NCBI GenBank assembly: GCA_965153355.1
Contig: OZ231128.1
Location: 37,138,001 to 37,202,000 of the forward strand
Direction: 5' to 3'
Source: Flaccisagitta enflata
Lineage: Eukaryota > Chaetognatha > Sagittoidea > Aphragmophora
DNA length: 64,000 nucleotides
The notes under the pieces were generated by a model that was given only the letters and a program-made list of their open reading frames with translations, made no database searches and was not told the DNA's origin. How positions within the stretch are numbered: position 1 is the first letter of the stretch; every line of letters starts with the position of its first letter. Below, piece after piece: positions 49,001 to 59,660 of the stretch. A program made the position numbers and the translations under genes.

Positions 49001-51217
49001 CCAGATATCGTTGGATCAATTCTACGCTTTCGTTCACGAAAAATTGCATTCGTGTCTGATGTCAAAAAGATGTTTTGGCAGATAAAGATACCAGTTGAAC
49101 AACAAGACCTTCATCGAATCATCACACCCAAGGGGATAGCTCGCCAAACGAGTGTTATGTTCGGTGAATCTTCCTCTCCATTCCTGTCCATGGCAACTTG
49201 TGAATACCACGCTCAGCGTGATGACATCCAACAAAAATTCCCAAAAGCTTGTGAATTTGTCGAAAACGAGCTCTACATGGACGATGTGCCTGGAGGATGC
49301 GATTCAGTTGATGATGGTGTTGATATTCTCACTCAAATCAAAGGCTTTTTTGGGTCTATGCACATGAAAGTGCACAAAATCAACAGCAACAACAAGGAGT
49401 TGTTGAGCATGATTGAGGGGACTGATGATAGTGAAGAAGCTGCAGTTCTTGGCTTGCAGTGGCATACAAATCATGACTCTCTCCGCGTCCCCAACAAAGA
49501 GTGGGACAAAACTCCAACCACCAAGAGGGAATTTTTGCAAAAAATCGCCTCCTTCTGGGACCCTATTGGTGGCAGGAGCCCTCTTATCTGCAAAGGGAAG
49601 ATGATAATGCAGAAAATATGGCAACTAGGTTCTGATTGGGACCAGCTTCTATCTGATGAGTTGAAGCGTGAAGTTGAAGTGGAAGAATTCAGAAAAGCAA
49701 CCGTTGTTGACTTTGAAATTCCTCGGTTCTTTGGCAACCCTTCTGTTCTTCACATCTTTGTAGATGCCAGTGAATCGGCATATGCCGCTGTTGCATATGC
49801 AATTTCTGAGAGAGGCTCTTGCTTTCTCATGTCCAAGACAAGAGTAAAGCCCATCAAAGTTGTCTCACTCCCCCGCATGGAATTGCTGGGAGCAGTGCTA
49901 GGCTCACGCTTAATTGCGTTTCTCCACGAGGAAGTTTTCAAATCTGGGATTGAGACTTTCTTGTGGACAGATTCTACAATCGCGCTTGGTTGGATCGAAT
50001 CTTCTTCAGCACGCTACAAACCCTTTGTTGGGAACAGGATTGCGGAAGTCCAACGAACATGCGGCAGTCATGGCGTTAGATGCATGTGGGTGCCTGGAGA
50101 CGATAACCCGGCAGATATCCCATCCAGGGGCATTTGGCCTTTGGATGAAAAACAATCCAAGCTCTGGATTGAAGGCCCTGAATTCATCAAAACAGGTGAT
50201 TGGCCAAATCAGCCTGCGATGGAAAAACCAGATATTGAACAAAGGAAAGTGGCTGTCAACATCACACAGGTTCGTGAACCTGTCATCAGTTTGGAACGTT
50301 ACAGCTCTTTGGAAAAACTGGTGCGGATCATGATGTACGTGATTCGCTTTTGTAGCCCTTTGGGGGCGAGGGCGAATAACTCGATTGCTCAACAGCGAAA
50401 AAGGGCATTAGCAAAGCTCATCAGCCAAGAGCAAAAAACCTTCTTCTCTGAAGAATATGAATGCCTTCAGAAGAATCGTGCCATTCCACGAAACTCTCGA
50501 TTGATCCAATTCAATCCAATCTTGGAAGACGGTTTGATCAAAATGAGTGGAAGAGTGAACAAAAACATCATCATTCTTCCAAACAAATCTCATCTCACCC
50601 GACTTCTCATCAGAGATGTTCACATCTCAAATCTTCATACGGGATCAAACCAGACGTTGGCAATTCTGCGTCAAAAATATTGGGTCATCAAAGGAATGAC
50701 AACCGTGAAGGCCGAAACACAATCTTGCATGACATGCAAACGGATCAACAAGCCAATGTGTCAACAAATGATGGCTGATTTGCCAGATTTCAGGAAAACG
50801 GCGTTGCCACCTTTCTCTCATGTCGGACTCGATTACGCTGGACCTCTTCTCATCAAACCAAGGAGAGATTCAACTTCTCAAGCGGAGAAGCGTTGGATTT
50901 GCCTCTTTACTTGTGCATCAACCCGTGGTGTACATTTAGAGATTGTGAATGATCAGTCCACTGAAGAATTTTTGATGGCATTCGCGCGTTTTTCCTGTCG
51001 ACGAGGAAAACCTCTCAACATCTACAGCGACAATGCTTCAACGTTCAAAAAGGCAGCAAAGGAATTGCCTGATGTGATATGGCAATTCAATCCACCAGCT
51101 GCTCCTTGGTGGGGAGGCTTCTGGGAACGCCTTGTGAGAAGCATCAAAACTCCGATGAAGAAAGTTTTAGGACAATCTCTCATCACCGACAAGGAACTTG
51201 CGACGCTCATCATTTGA
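46100..51217 (+). CDS. Gag-Pol polyprotein of a BEL/Pao element, ended by a premature TGA
   Basis: The ATG at 46100 starts MDLIQAKTKIAEWEK; reading is open a little further upstream without ATG. Gag has a coiled-coil start and a DUF1759-like part (KIEIPKFYGKSPAEYQAFW, 47015-47460). Cys/His fingers follow (47616-47820, CFCCDRDH, CQKC, CRVCQKPHH). The protease region has VIDDGSQTTW (about 48041), with Asp instead of Ser/Thr in the usual D-S/T-G. Reverse transcriptase has SDVKKMFWQIKIP and YMDD (about 49272). RNase H has FVDASE, MELLGA, WTDST and NPAD. Integrase has an H-H-C-C finger (50610-50750), GLDYAGP, YSDNAS and GGFWERLVRS. TGA at 51215 stops it inside the integrase; the same frame continues beyond. 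Confidence 0.9.
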   Translation: MDLIQAKTKIAEWEKTLSTIEQQKLILLIDKRKEAQREVDDITKQLEKELHLWRERCDGLVACANILGFKNWLSTQFDKLKICIDEEVRFLPESLRRAHSQVIGDYSTAAIRVLAAAEEFIERSKQIRKERKRQLKIWKAEIQLSSTDSESEEEEINDNPHSTPTKPKKLHNMDAITNCESKLPQAQKDLLETKKLERRSIRIRVTKIVNKLTKDIDVGDKFAVEDSKTILLAVRRDLDKRDEEIWTFYDDDAVAADMGQGEQWTEKGSNAIANAERFLNSLNPSSVAPSSSTTPTTATSNHARTPKIEIPKFYGKSPAEYQAFWNSFESLIDKRTDLANVEKLLYLKDACVGEAKKLADGYNITDVNYDHFKKFLKEMFGKPRLVQQSHVKNILNLKPFETDNIKPFLTTLETSMRCLAEYGIDMDNGSWIIVPFVEEFMSKEILQKWREEINDDDSFSTKKLLDFLHEKLQCYGTASEQKNDAENKDTGAKTTLMLTIASREVTCFCCDRDHRIFNCEKFKKLSPKERSDFIFKKKHCQKCLMPITKDHFPKTCKSPIKCRVCQKPHHTLLHWGKPPMSDDAKAASPTSTFTVSSTTVSKPESLPAVKTCCNSLHHAPQKKEGLTVLKNFKAVPRERPNLTIRSVIDDGSQTTWILQKTAKMLKLPVIRRVLLAVATAFSGEHRAPELYDVVKISLCTKDNRYCEMEAVVSPSEKLTVDMDAIRLDPCTEYPHLADIQFADDYPRDATEVELLIGNEYADHIQTGNKRVGNPGEPCAIQTLFGWVLSGSIRQNASRFTSTNLTQVVALENVLEKFWKLEECPNPNSRIKNLVDEKVHEEFKKTITYDDVNQQYMVKIPYKEEVKKLSDNFVPTRALYWKQQAILKNDPEKRATVQKIFDEQFDLGVLELVSDADTPAGGVHYLPWHLVLRPGHPTTPVRIVKNASFKGKFGISLNSAQHVGPNLLPDIVGSILRFRSRKIAFVSDVKKMFWQIKIPVEQQDLHRIITPKGIARQTSVMFGESSSPFLSMATCEYHAQRDDIQQKFPKACEFVENELYMDDVPGGCDSVDDGVDILTQIKGFFGSMHMKVHKINSNNKELLSMIEGTDDSEEAAVLGLQWHTNHDSLRVPNKEWDKTPTTKREFLQKIASFWDPIGGRSPLICKGKMIMQKIWQLGSDWDQLLSDELKREVEVEEFRKATVVDFEIPRFFGNPSVLHIFVDASESAYAAVAYAISERGSCFLMSKTRVKPIKVVSLPRMELLGAVLGSRLIAFLHEEVFKSGIETFLWTDSTIALGWIESSSARYKPFVGNRIAEVQRTCGSHGVRCMWVPGDDNPADIPSRGIWPLDEKQSKLWIEGPEFIKTGDWPNQPAMEKPDIEQRKVAVNITQVREPVISLERYSSLEKLVRIMMYVIRFCSPLGARANNSIAQQRKRALAKLISQEQKTFFSEEYECLQKNRAIPRNSRLIQFNPILEDGLIKMSGRVNKNIIILPNKSHLTRLLIRDVHISNLHTGSNQTLAILRQKYWVIKGMTTVKAETQSCMTCKRINKPMCQQMMADLPDFRKTALPPFSHVGLDYAGPLLIKPRRDSTSQAEKRWICLFTCASTRGVHLEIVNDQSTEEFLMAFARFSCRRGKPLNIYSDNASTFKKAAKELPDVIWQFNPPAAPWWGGFWERLVRSIKTPMKKVLGQSLITDKELATLII

Positions 51218-51395
51218 ATTGAAGAGCAAATCAACTCCCGTCCACTTACACCGATAGTGGATGACCCGGATCAAGTCCCGCTTACTCCTGCTGAGATGCT
51301 TATCGGTAGACCTCTTCAACAACCGACGGACCCATGGCCGGACATTCCTCCGTCCAAAACAGCATTCTCTGCGAGACTGAAGTACCACTTGGATC
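51218..51395 (+). pseudogene. BEL integrase continuation after the premature stop
   Basis: The frame used by gag-pol stays open: IEEQINSRPLTP, then TPAEMLIGRPLQQP, typical of the integrase end of BEL elements. The TGA at 51215-51217 therefore replaces a single codon. Reading is then interrupted at GGATC by an inserted element. Confidence 0.85.
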
Positions 51396-51783
51396 AAAAA
51401 AAAAGACGCACCTATCTAATAATTAATAAAACAGATATAAAAAATAATTTTAACTATTTTTAAGAAGAACATCTTGAAAGATTTTTAAAAAATCTTTCAT
51501 TCTAGACCAATCCCAGATCTGTATCTCAAACGGTTTAGGAGCTAGAGCTCTGCAAAGAGAAGCACTATTTTGTTAAAATGCACTTTTTTCATAGGGATTG
51601 CGAAACTGAAATAGGCAAAGTTTTTACTCAAACTGATGCCATTTCTAAACGAAAAAAGATAGCAATACCAGATTGGCGCCAAATGAAAGTACTTTCAAAG
51701 GGCTTCAAAATGACCTAAGATTTTCTTTAATTTTTTGAAGATTTATTAGCTAAATCAACCATTTAAAAGTGCGTCTTTTTTTT
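51396..51783. mobile_element. MITE inserted in the BEL coding region
   Basis: It is 388 bp with inverted ends AAAAAAAAAGACGCAC and GTGCGTCTTTTTTTT, flanked by GGATC on both sides (51391-51395 and 51784-51788), a probable 5-bp target duplication. A relative sharing AGATCTTTCATTCTAGACCA lies at about 56805-57165. It has no coding capacity. Confidence 0.75.
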
Positions 51784-51788
51784 GGATC

Positions 51789-52086
51789 CACATGGTATCT
51801 CAAAAGTCTTCAGGAGAATTGGACAAAACGATGGGTAAATGAGTACGTACCAACGCTTCAACCACGTCAAAAGTGGCATCAAGGATCGAAAAACATCACT
51901 CCTGGATCTCTTGTTCTTCTCAAGAAGGAAAATCTCAAACGTCATCTTTGGCCCTTAGCTAGGGTTAAGGAAACTCATGTAGGTCGTGATGGACATGTTC
52001 GCTCTGTCACACTTCAAGATAATAAAGGAAAAACAATCAAGAGACCAATACAGAATTTGGTCTTACTCGAAGGATGTGAAGATTAA
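51789..52086 (+). pseudogene. C-terminal DUF5641-like end of the BEL polyprotein
   Basis: It reads YLKSLQENWTKRWVNEYVP, then KNITPGSLVLLKKENL and KRPIQNLVLL, ending at TAA 52084. The frame differs from that of 51218-51395 even after removing the 393-bp insertion plus duplication, so a further frameshift exists near the insertion site. Confidence 0.8.
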
Positions 52087-52177
52087 TTGTGATGTCTAAC
52101 TTTTGTTTTCAGATCAACGTCAATCATTATTGAATCAATTGTTGTATTTTTGTATCTTTTTTGAAAAAACCTCAAAT

Positions 52178-52197
52178 CGGTTTTTTGGGGCCGAATA
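52178..52197 (+). promoter_or_regulatory. Polypurine-like region before the 3' LTR
   Basis: TTTTGGGGCCGAA directly precedes the LTR start. BEL elements often have a GGGGCCGG-like motif here. It is only partly purine. Confidence 0.45.
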
Positions 52198-52713
52198 TAA
52201 AAAACGCGATTAGCAATTCAAAGAAAAGAAACTGTATCTCTGTAAAAGCACTTTTGATAATTCATACTGTATTAAGAATTTGTCCTTTGTCAGTTTTCTC
52301 AACGTATTCTTTCTCCCTTTTTAAAAGTCACATTCTTTTCTGACTGGTCAATTCTCATTTTCTCCTTTCGTAAGAATCACGTTGCCTTCTCAGTTTTGGT
52401 GGCCTTCGTCTTTTTTCAGTCTTTATTTCAATGCCGCCTAAGAATAACAATTGTTGCCGATAAAGAATGTAATCTTTCTTTTTGTAATAACTTTTTCTTT
52501 CTATTTTATGTTTTCTTGTTTAATTGAAATTTGGAATGATTCACTTACATTAAAATGTCCGTAAAGAAAAGACCTCTGAACTTTTATTTCTCCCTTTCGT
52601 GAAAAAAAGGGAAATTGAATCTCTGCAATTCTCCGTCGATAAATTGTGGAAACAAAGACGCTTAATTCTGCAGTTTGGTTATAACTACAGATAGATACTT
52701 AAAAGAGATAAGA

Positions 52714-52808
<95 letters not shown>

Positions 52809-52980
52809 AAAACTACAATCACAATTCCTGATTGCTCCCGTTTGAAATTGATAACCTCAGCAAAATAAAAGGAAACTGATTTAAATCCTCGAAACTCAAA
52901 TATCTTCAATCAGCTTTATCTTCTATTTTGTCATCCTATCAACAGCAGGTTCATTGTAACCAACCCCTCCATTTATTTTA
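52198..52980 (+). repeat. BEL 3' LTR
   Basis: It is colinear with the 5' LTR. About 500 bp left of the (CT)n tract differ at very few positions (for example AGAGTAAC against AGAATAAC near 44859/52441). The (CT)n tract is shorter (about 52717-52804), and the part after it has several indels. Confidence 0.85.
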
Positions 52981-53150
52981 CCCCCCTCCCCAACGCCTCA
53001 CCCCTTCCCCCCTCCCCCGCACCCTCTCCCCACGCCTACCCTCCCCACTCCCCCCACCCCTCCCCGCCTCCCCCGCCTCCCCACCTCCCCCACGCCTCCC
53101 CCCTCCCCACGTCTCCCCCCGCCTCCCACCCCTGCCTCAATCTCACAAAC
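52981..53150. repeat. C-rich degenerate repeat (CTCCCCACGCCT-type)
   Basis: CTCCCC and CACGCCT words repeat. A short piece of the same sequence precedes the 5' LTR (44588-44609), so the BEL element seems to have landed in this repeat. Confidence 0.75.
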
Positions 53151-53154
53151 AGAC

Positions 53155-53600
53155 ATGAAGGGACTTGGAGAGACATGGAGAGATATGGAGAGACATGAAG
53201 AGACATGAGGAAACATGAGGAGACATAAGAGACATGAAGACACATGAAGAGACATAAGAGACAGAAGAGACCTAAGAGATATAAGAGATATAAGAGATGT
53301 AAGAGATATGAGTTATAAGAGATATAAGAGATATAAGAGACATAAGAGACGTAAGAGACATAAGAGACGTAAGAGACATAAGAGACGTAAGAGACATATG
53401 AGACATATAGGAGACAAAAGAGACATAAGAGACATAAGAGACAAAAGAGACATAAGAGACATAAGATACATAAGGGAAATAAGAGATAAAAGAGACATAT
53501 AGGAGACATAAGAGACATATAGGAGACAATAGAGACAAAAGAGACAAAAGAGATGTAAGAGACAAAAAAAATATAAGAGACAAGAAGAAATATGGAGAGA
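53155..53600. repeat. AGAGACATA-type minisatellite
   Basis: 9- to 18-bp units of AGAGACATA and AGAGACGTA, with units such as AGAGATATA and AGAGACAAA. Confidence 0.9.
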
Positions 53601-53639
53601 AATGAAGAGAAAACCTTGAAAATCGCGTTTTGAAATTTT

Positions 53640-53735
53640 CCTATTTCATACACTCAGACAGACAGACAGACAGACATTCCTACCAAGGGACAGACCCTCT
53701 TATAGAGATGCGAGGACGCATCTAAAAACAGACCA
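53640..53735 (-). repeat. (CAGA)n plus degenerate end of a hairpin-ended repeat
   Basis: CAGACAGACAGA is followed by CCCTCTTATAGAGATGCG and GACGCATCTAAAAAC, which on the minus strand gives AGATGCG...CGCATCTC, a stem like that of the family. Confidence 0.45.
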
Positions 53736-53802
53736 AGATTTCATATCTTTACTGGCGGATTTCCGTTTCTCTTTGGTCCATTACATTGAGTTGTATTTGC
53801 AC

Positions 53803-54218
53803 TACGTCCCTCAAAGCGCCCCCAAAGTTAACCCACGACTTCACCCATGTAACCATCGCAGAGGCTTGATGATAAAACGTCTTAGGCAAAATCTTAAGAA
53901 GTTTTAAGGAGGGTATCACTCATCTGAAGATCCCAAACCTACAAATTTCTATTTTTTGACCTATCTAGGTCCATTATGCGCCAAAGACGCACACAGGCGC
54001 ATGCATACACACTCCAGGAAATACAATGTTTATGAAACAAGGTTTTACTTAGATTTTTTCCTACCATTGATCATCACAGAAATTGAATTAAGCTCCTAAC
54101 GATGGTTCCCGTCCTCAAAATTGCCTGAAATTTTAAGGAAGTAATTTTTCAACAAACCTCCGCGTTGGTTAAATGGGTGAGGTTGTGGGTTAACTTTGTG
54201 GGCGCTTTGAGGGACGTA
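53803..54218. mobile_element. hAT-like MITE with 8-bp target duplication
   Basis: The terminal inverted repeats start TACGTCCCTCAAAGCGCC and end GGCGCTTTGAGGGACGTA. They match for about 60 bp with few differences. Both sides carry the 8-bp sequence ATTTGCAC (53795-53802 and 54219-54226). The 8-bp duplication suggests hAT machinery. 416 bp, no coding frame. Confidence 0.85.
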
Positions 54219-54329
54219 ATTTGCACTCTACTACCTAAGACAAAACTCTACGTTCACTTCTAGTATTGATAGGCAGGAAAAATTAGTGAGATGAAGACAC
54301 TACTTTGAAAGTTCTATATCTACCATCCA

Positions 54330-54415
54330 GGACCAATCACACCCCTGTAGCTCAAAGCGTGTAGAAATGAGAGCGATTTTAGGATGACTAGCCTTTTTTG
54401 GAAATGAAAAAAAAT
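54330..54415. repeat. Dispersed repeat, copy 2 (see 15885-15965)
   Basis: CACCCCTGTAGCTCAAAGCG, then TGTAGAAATGAGAGCG. Confidence 0.5.
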
Positions 54416-55110
54416 ACGAGGTAAATCAGTTTGGTGAGCGCATTTGTTAACACGCAATTTAGGCTTTTAAAATGTCGGTACAATCCTGCACAGAATCGGA
54501 TGTCTTCCTCCCACATCCCCACAAATCAACCCTCTTTGGCACCAAATCAGCATTTTCTGGAATCTTTTCAGTAGTTATGTTTGTAAAGTTGCGCCGGTTT
54601 TCCATTTACTATGAAGGTAATGTCTCTCGTTCGTTTCAAAGTTGTCCAGATTGTGCAGATTGTGCAGATTGTGCAGATTGTGCACTATTGAAGCTTTATG
54701 AGAACATGTTGAACACACTGTTGACGTTGAATTGAAACGGAAACTGCCGTTTAACGTTGCCATGATGGATCATAAATGAAAGTGACAAAATCCGCGTCCA
54801 AATGGAGACTTGGAGAGCAAAACGTTTTGTCGTGGATTTGACTTTTCCGACTTCCGCTTCTTTCTTCTGGCGCAGCGAAGGCTCTCTTTTAGCTTGATAT
54901 TTCTCGCGAAGATGTGACTTGTCAATTGTATGTGATTATGAGAAGAGAAAGGCAAAAAGTCTCGTTTTTTCATATGTGTTTTTTTTTTTTTTACATGTTG
55001 GTAACTTGTCGGCTGGTCAGGCGGTGACTTAATTGGTTTGTCCGTCCGTTGGTTTTTCCAAATCGTCGTCAGAATTATTTCTTTGATGTTTTTTCTTGCA
55101 ATGGATGTAT
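54416..55110. other. No supported gene
   Basis: It contains a short TGTGCAGAT repeat (about 54650-54680). Frames up to 87 codons have no motif. Confidence 0.4.
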
Positions 55111-55114
55111 TCTG

Positions 55115-55322
55115 TTTTCAGTCGCGTGCTAAAAGACTACATCCCGCTTTGTCCGTCGGTTGGTCAGTCGGTAGATTGGTCGGTTGGTTGGTTGGTTATG
55201 TTTCACTTTTTTTTTTCATGTTTTTTGGGCTCACTGCTCCTGCCAAAATGCTACAGTGGCCTCAAATACAGCCCCTGCCCTCCCGCACACGACTGGGGTA
55301 GCCAATTTTCCGGCCTTGTTTT
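55115..55322 (+). repeat. Hairpin-ended interspersed repeat, long subtype
   Basis: It starts CAGTCGCGTGC, then CCCGCTTTGTCCGTCGGTTGG, TGGCCTCAAATACAGCCCC, GCACACGACT and TTTTCCGGCCTTG. Confidence 0.8.
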
Positions 55323-55517
55323 TTCTCGATCCGTTTGTAATTGAGTTGGACTGACAAGACTTATGGTCTTCTTGTTCTGCGCCAGCGCTTCTTACTAAAT
55401 CGCATTTCATAATTTGTTCTACCGCGCTCTACTTCTTTGTTTACATCTGTTCATTTTTCCTTCCTTTTGATCTCCTCACGTGCCCATGTTTTATGATGAG
55501 TTTTATCTTTCTCTTAT

Positions 55518-55919
<402 letters not shown>

Positions 55920-56057
55920 GATCTCATTTCCCTCCGTTTCTCCTTTAGTCCCTAGAGCGGGATCGCTGTAAAAGTTAAAAAGAAAATGTCTTTGAGTCTG
56001 ACGACACAACGATAGAATTGAGTAAAGAAATAGAGAGAGTGAAACTGATACAAAAAG

Positions 56058-56058
<1 letters not shown>

Positions 56059-56107
<49 letters not shown>
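56059..56107. repeat. (GA)n microsatellite
   Basis: A GA run of about 48 bp. A (CAGA)n run follows at 56458-56498. Confidence 0.95.
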
Positions 56108-56115
<8 letters not shown>

Positions 56116-56459
56116 CGGGTTGTACAAAGTTGAGATTCCCCACCCTACGGGGGTTTGGAAATAAGGGAGGAAATCAAAGGGATGAAATGTACTGTTTTAA
56201 ACTTTTAATGCACAATGTCTTTGGGGAAGAAAATCATAGATTCTTCAGCTCGACATGAAGCATCACGCAAGGGGGACTAGTAGCTGTCGCCAAACATGTG
56301 AGTTGCGGTCCTATATAAGCAGGAAACGTGTCAAGTGGAAATACTTAGCTATAATTTAGATAATATAAGAACGATAATCAAAATTGAAAAAAGAAAACTG
56401 AGACAGAGAAAAACAGAACTGTGAGAGAAATACAGAGACAAGCATGAAGACAAAAAGAC

Positions 56460-56504
<45 letters not shown>

Positions 56505-56744
56505 CAGAGAAAGAGAGAACATCTTTTTTTAAAGATAGGAAAGGAAGAGATATTTTGAGAGCCTTTATAATCGATGGTTGGCCAAAACTGTTTACTTTTT
56601 ACGCATGATAAAATCCATCTTGCGATGGTAAGTGCGTAAAAGAAAATTCTCTTTTGAAAAAGAAGAAAGGAGGAAAGAAAAGGGGAACAAGGTCCAGAAA
56701 GCTCAAATTCCATCGTTCCATCTTTTTATTACTTTCCTCTTACA

Positions 56745-56800
56745 CATATTTATTTCATCTTGGGTATAGTGAGGGACATTGTTCCACTTGACATACCACG
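56745..56800. repeat. Short dispersed repeat fragment
   Basis: TGGGTATAGTGAGGGACATT and GTTCCAC, matching 40968-41005. Confidence 0.55.
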
Positions 56801-56804
56801 CGAC

Positions 56805-57165
56805 TTAAGACAAAAAGGCACACTTTTGAATCTTTACCCTATCAAGGTGCAAAAATATCTGGAATACAAAAATTCATGATGGTTTTGAAGATGATTAAAA
56901 GATCTTTCATTCTAGACCATTCCCGCGTTTCAAGTTCAATTCGTTTAGATGGTACATTTTACCAAAGCGAAAGCCTCTGAAGATGTGCACTGGAAATGCA
57001 TGAAATTGCAATTTTAAAACTATTTTATCTAATCTTTGCCTGTGCCTAAACAAATTGATCCAAAAATGTGAGATTGGCGTAAAATGAAAGTATCTTTTAA
57101 AAATATTTTTCAAACGATCTAGATTTTTACTTAAAGATGGAAAATACGTCCTTTCCTTATTTGCG
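56805..57165. mobile_element. Diverged relative of the MITE inserted in BEL
   Basis: It shares AGATCTTTCATTCTAGACCA, then TTCCC, GATTGGCGTAAAATGAAAGT and similar end segments with 51396-51783 in the same order. The ends are decayed. Confidence 0.6.
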
Positions 57166-58130
57166 TGGTAAAGGCCATAATAAATTTCTTTTACTAGTAT
57201 CCTAGACGTGTGAAATTCATGTTAGTATACAAGAAAGCATAATATGTTACCTGAATGACACTGTAAAGTAGTAACTAGGATGACATGAGAGGTAGTTTTT
57301 TAGAAAAATGACTTAGCTTCACAATGAAATTCATCAAATGATTTAGCAAATTGAACCAGATACATTCCCAAGCAAAGCGATTGGGCGGTTACCATGGATT
57401 AAAGATTGCAAGTCTCTGCGAGGGCGATGTCTAAAGGAAAATGATGAAAAAAATGAGAAAAGAAATATTGTTAACTGAGAAAAAAAAAGGAATGACAAGA
57501 CGAAAATCCGGGATTTTTTTTTCTCTTCCTCTTTTCTCCTTTTTCAAGTTTTCCATTTAAGCAATTTTTAACTTTTTTTTCGTTTTAGTATCTCAGAGGA
57601 AAAAGTGTCATTGTTGATCAAAAGCTTTGCCGCATGCCGCCATTTGCTTTACCACGACGTTTTATCTCATTCTTATGCTTTTTTTTTACAGCCAGTGGTC
57701 AAAACGGTAATTAATAAAATGTTTATGGGATCAAAGACAAAAAAAATTCAATTTAATGTATAGCAATTATAGTTTTTTTTTCATAATCAATATACAGAAA
57801 ATAAATCGATCAATGATAAAAGTTTATGCCCAGAAACGTTTTAAAAGAAAACAGTCTTTGTCCTATTGAGACAAGATTTCCCTCTAGGCTGCAATGGAGT
57901 TGTTAATACCCTGGCAATTCTCCCTTCCACTGTTATGGTTTCACTGTTCCTAGGTCAACCAGTTTTTTCCAATTTGTTTTTCTCAAGATCCTGCTCTTTT
58001 TGTTGTTGTTGTCGTTGTTGCTGTTATTTTTTTTTTCTCTCTCTCTCTTTTTTTTCTTTCTTTTGAGGCCCTCCCCTTCTCAATTGGAGCACAAAAAATC
58101 TAAGAATCGATTTTCTCCTCTCGACCATTG
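57166..58130. other. No supported feature
   Basis: Intron sequence of the Ig gene model. An acceptor-like TTTTTTTACAG near 57691 is followed by only 15 bp before GTAATT and is not called. Confidence 0.4.
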
Positions 58131-58133
58131 GGC

Positions 58134-58136
<3 letters not shown>

Positions 58137-58229
<93 letters not shown>
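58137..58229. repeat. (CT)n microsatellite
   Basis: About 46 CT units. Confidence 0.97.
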
Positions 58230-58232
<3 letters not shown>

Positions 58233-58542
58233 CTTTTTATCTCTCTTTCTCCGGACCGTTGCGTTAGGCGCCGCCGCCATAAAATCGTTTTGTTCTTTTT
58301 CTTTTCTCTGTTCTTTTTCCTCCAGTCTTTTTTTTCCAGTTCAAGTTCCTTCTTTCCTCCGATCAATTTTTCTCCATTTTGGGCAGCGGCCGCTAGGCCT
58401 TAATCCCATCTTCCCGGCTAAATTACCAGTCTCAATGTTCTTCTGCTACTTGGAACTTCCTAGCCTCCATTCGCAAACACAAGCAAAGAATAGATCATCA
58501 GCTCCTTCGGGGTTACTATTCCCATATTTACCACATCATAAC

Positions 58543-58595
58543 ATACACTGACTTAGGGGCAACGGGTACCGTTGACCATCTGACTGTCACTCTTT
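58543..58595 (+). repeat. Short dispersed repeat fragment
   Basis: ACACTGACTTAGGGGCAACG, then GGTACCGTTGACCATCTGAC. Third copy of the fragment at 41020 and 44085. Confidence 0.6.
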
Positions 58596-59050
58596 TATTT
58601 CATTTTAGTTTTCTCTGCTCTCTTCAGATTTCACTTTTTGCTTACCTTTGCTTCCGTTCCCTTCTCTCATGGAAGCAACTTTGACAGTGGGACACTTTCT
58701 TCTTCAAAGAATTGACAAAGTAAAATGAAAATCCAGTCTACCAGAGTTAACAATTTCGGTTCTCCTCCTATTTATTAGAAACTAATGAATGATACTGGAA
58801 TAGGATACGGAACAGGGTATGACCTTAAATTTATAAATGGTTCATGTTTGCGCCTCAGAGACAAGAACATTCAAATCATGATAGCTAGCCCTCTTCTACT
58901 CTTATTATACCATCAGAATACACTGACCCTTATCTCACTCTGCCTCTGGGAGTTCCCAACCCTTCTATCGGAGATACTTCTTCTTTCCGTTCTCTCTTTC
59001 ATTCAATGCAGTGAGTGAGAGAAAAGCGATCTCCTTTTTCCCATTCACAA

Positions 59051-59180
<130 letters not shown>

Positions 59181-59518
59181 TTTTTTTTCAGATGTCCTTT
59201 TTTTCTCGGTTCATCATCCGACTTTGTATCTTTGTTTGTCTCTTTGTTTTATCTTTGTTTTACGCGTTGTTCTCCTGTTCCCGACTTCGATTATCGATGT
59301 TCTACACTGTCACGCCGTCAGCGCTTTTTTTCTCCCATTTCCACTCTTTGTTACATCCATCTTCTATTGTTCTTTTCCAACTATCTCATTGACCTTCACA
59401 TTCTATGATGTTAACTTGATGTGGCATTCTTTTAAGACAGGATTGATAATGCAAATACGGTAAAACACAATTTAAAGTTGTCTTATTCAGGCCTCTTGAT
59501 TTTTGGGCAGGTCCCGGA

Positions 59519-59660
59519 GGGAGAAAAAGAAGAAGGAGAAGAAGAGAAGAAGAAAATAGGAAGAGAAGAAGAAGAGAAGAAGAAGATAAGAAGAACAGAG
59601 TCAGAGGAGAAGAATGAAATAAGTGATGAAATAAGTGATGAAAGAAATGATGAAGAAAGA
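59519..59660. repeat. Purine-rich (GAA)-type tract
   Basis: GAAGAAGAGAAGAAG-like sequence, then AAGTGATGAAATAAGTGATG. Confidence 0.8.
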
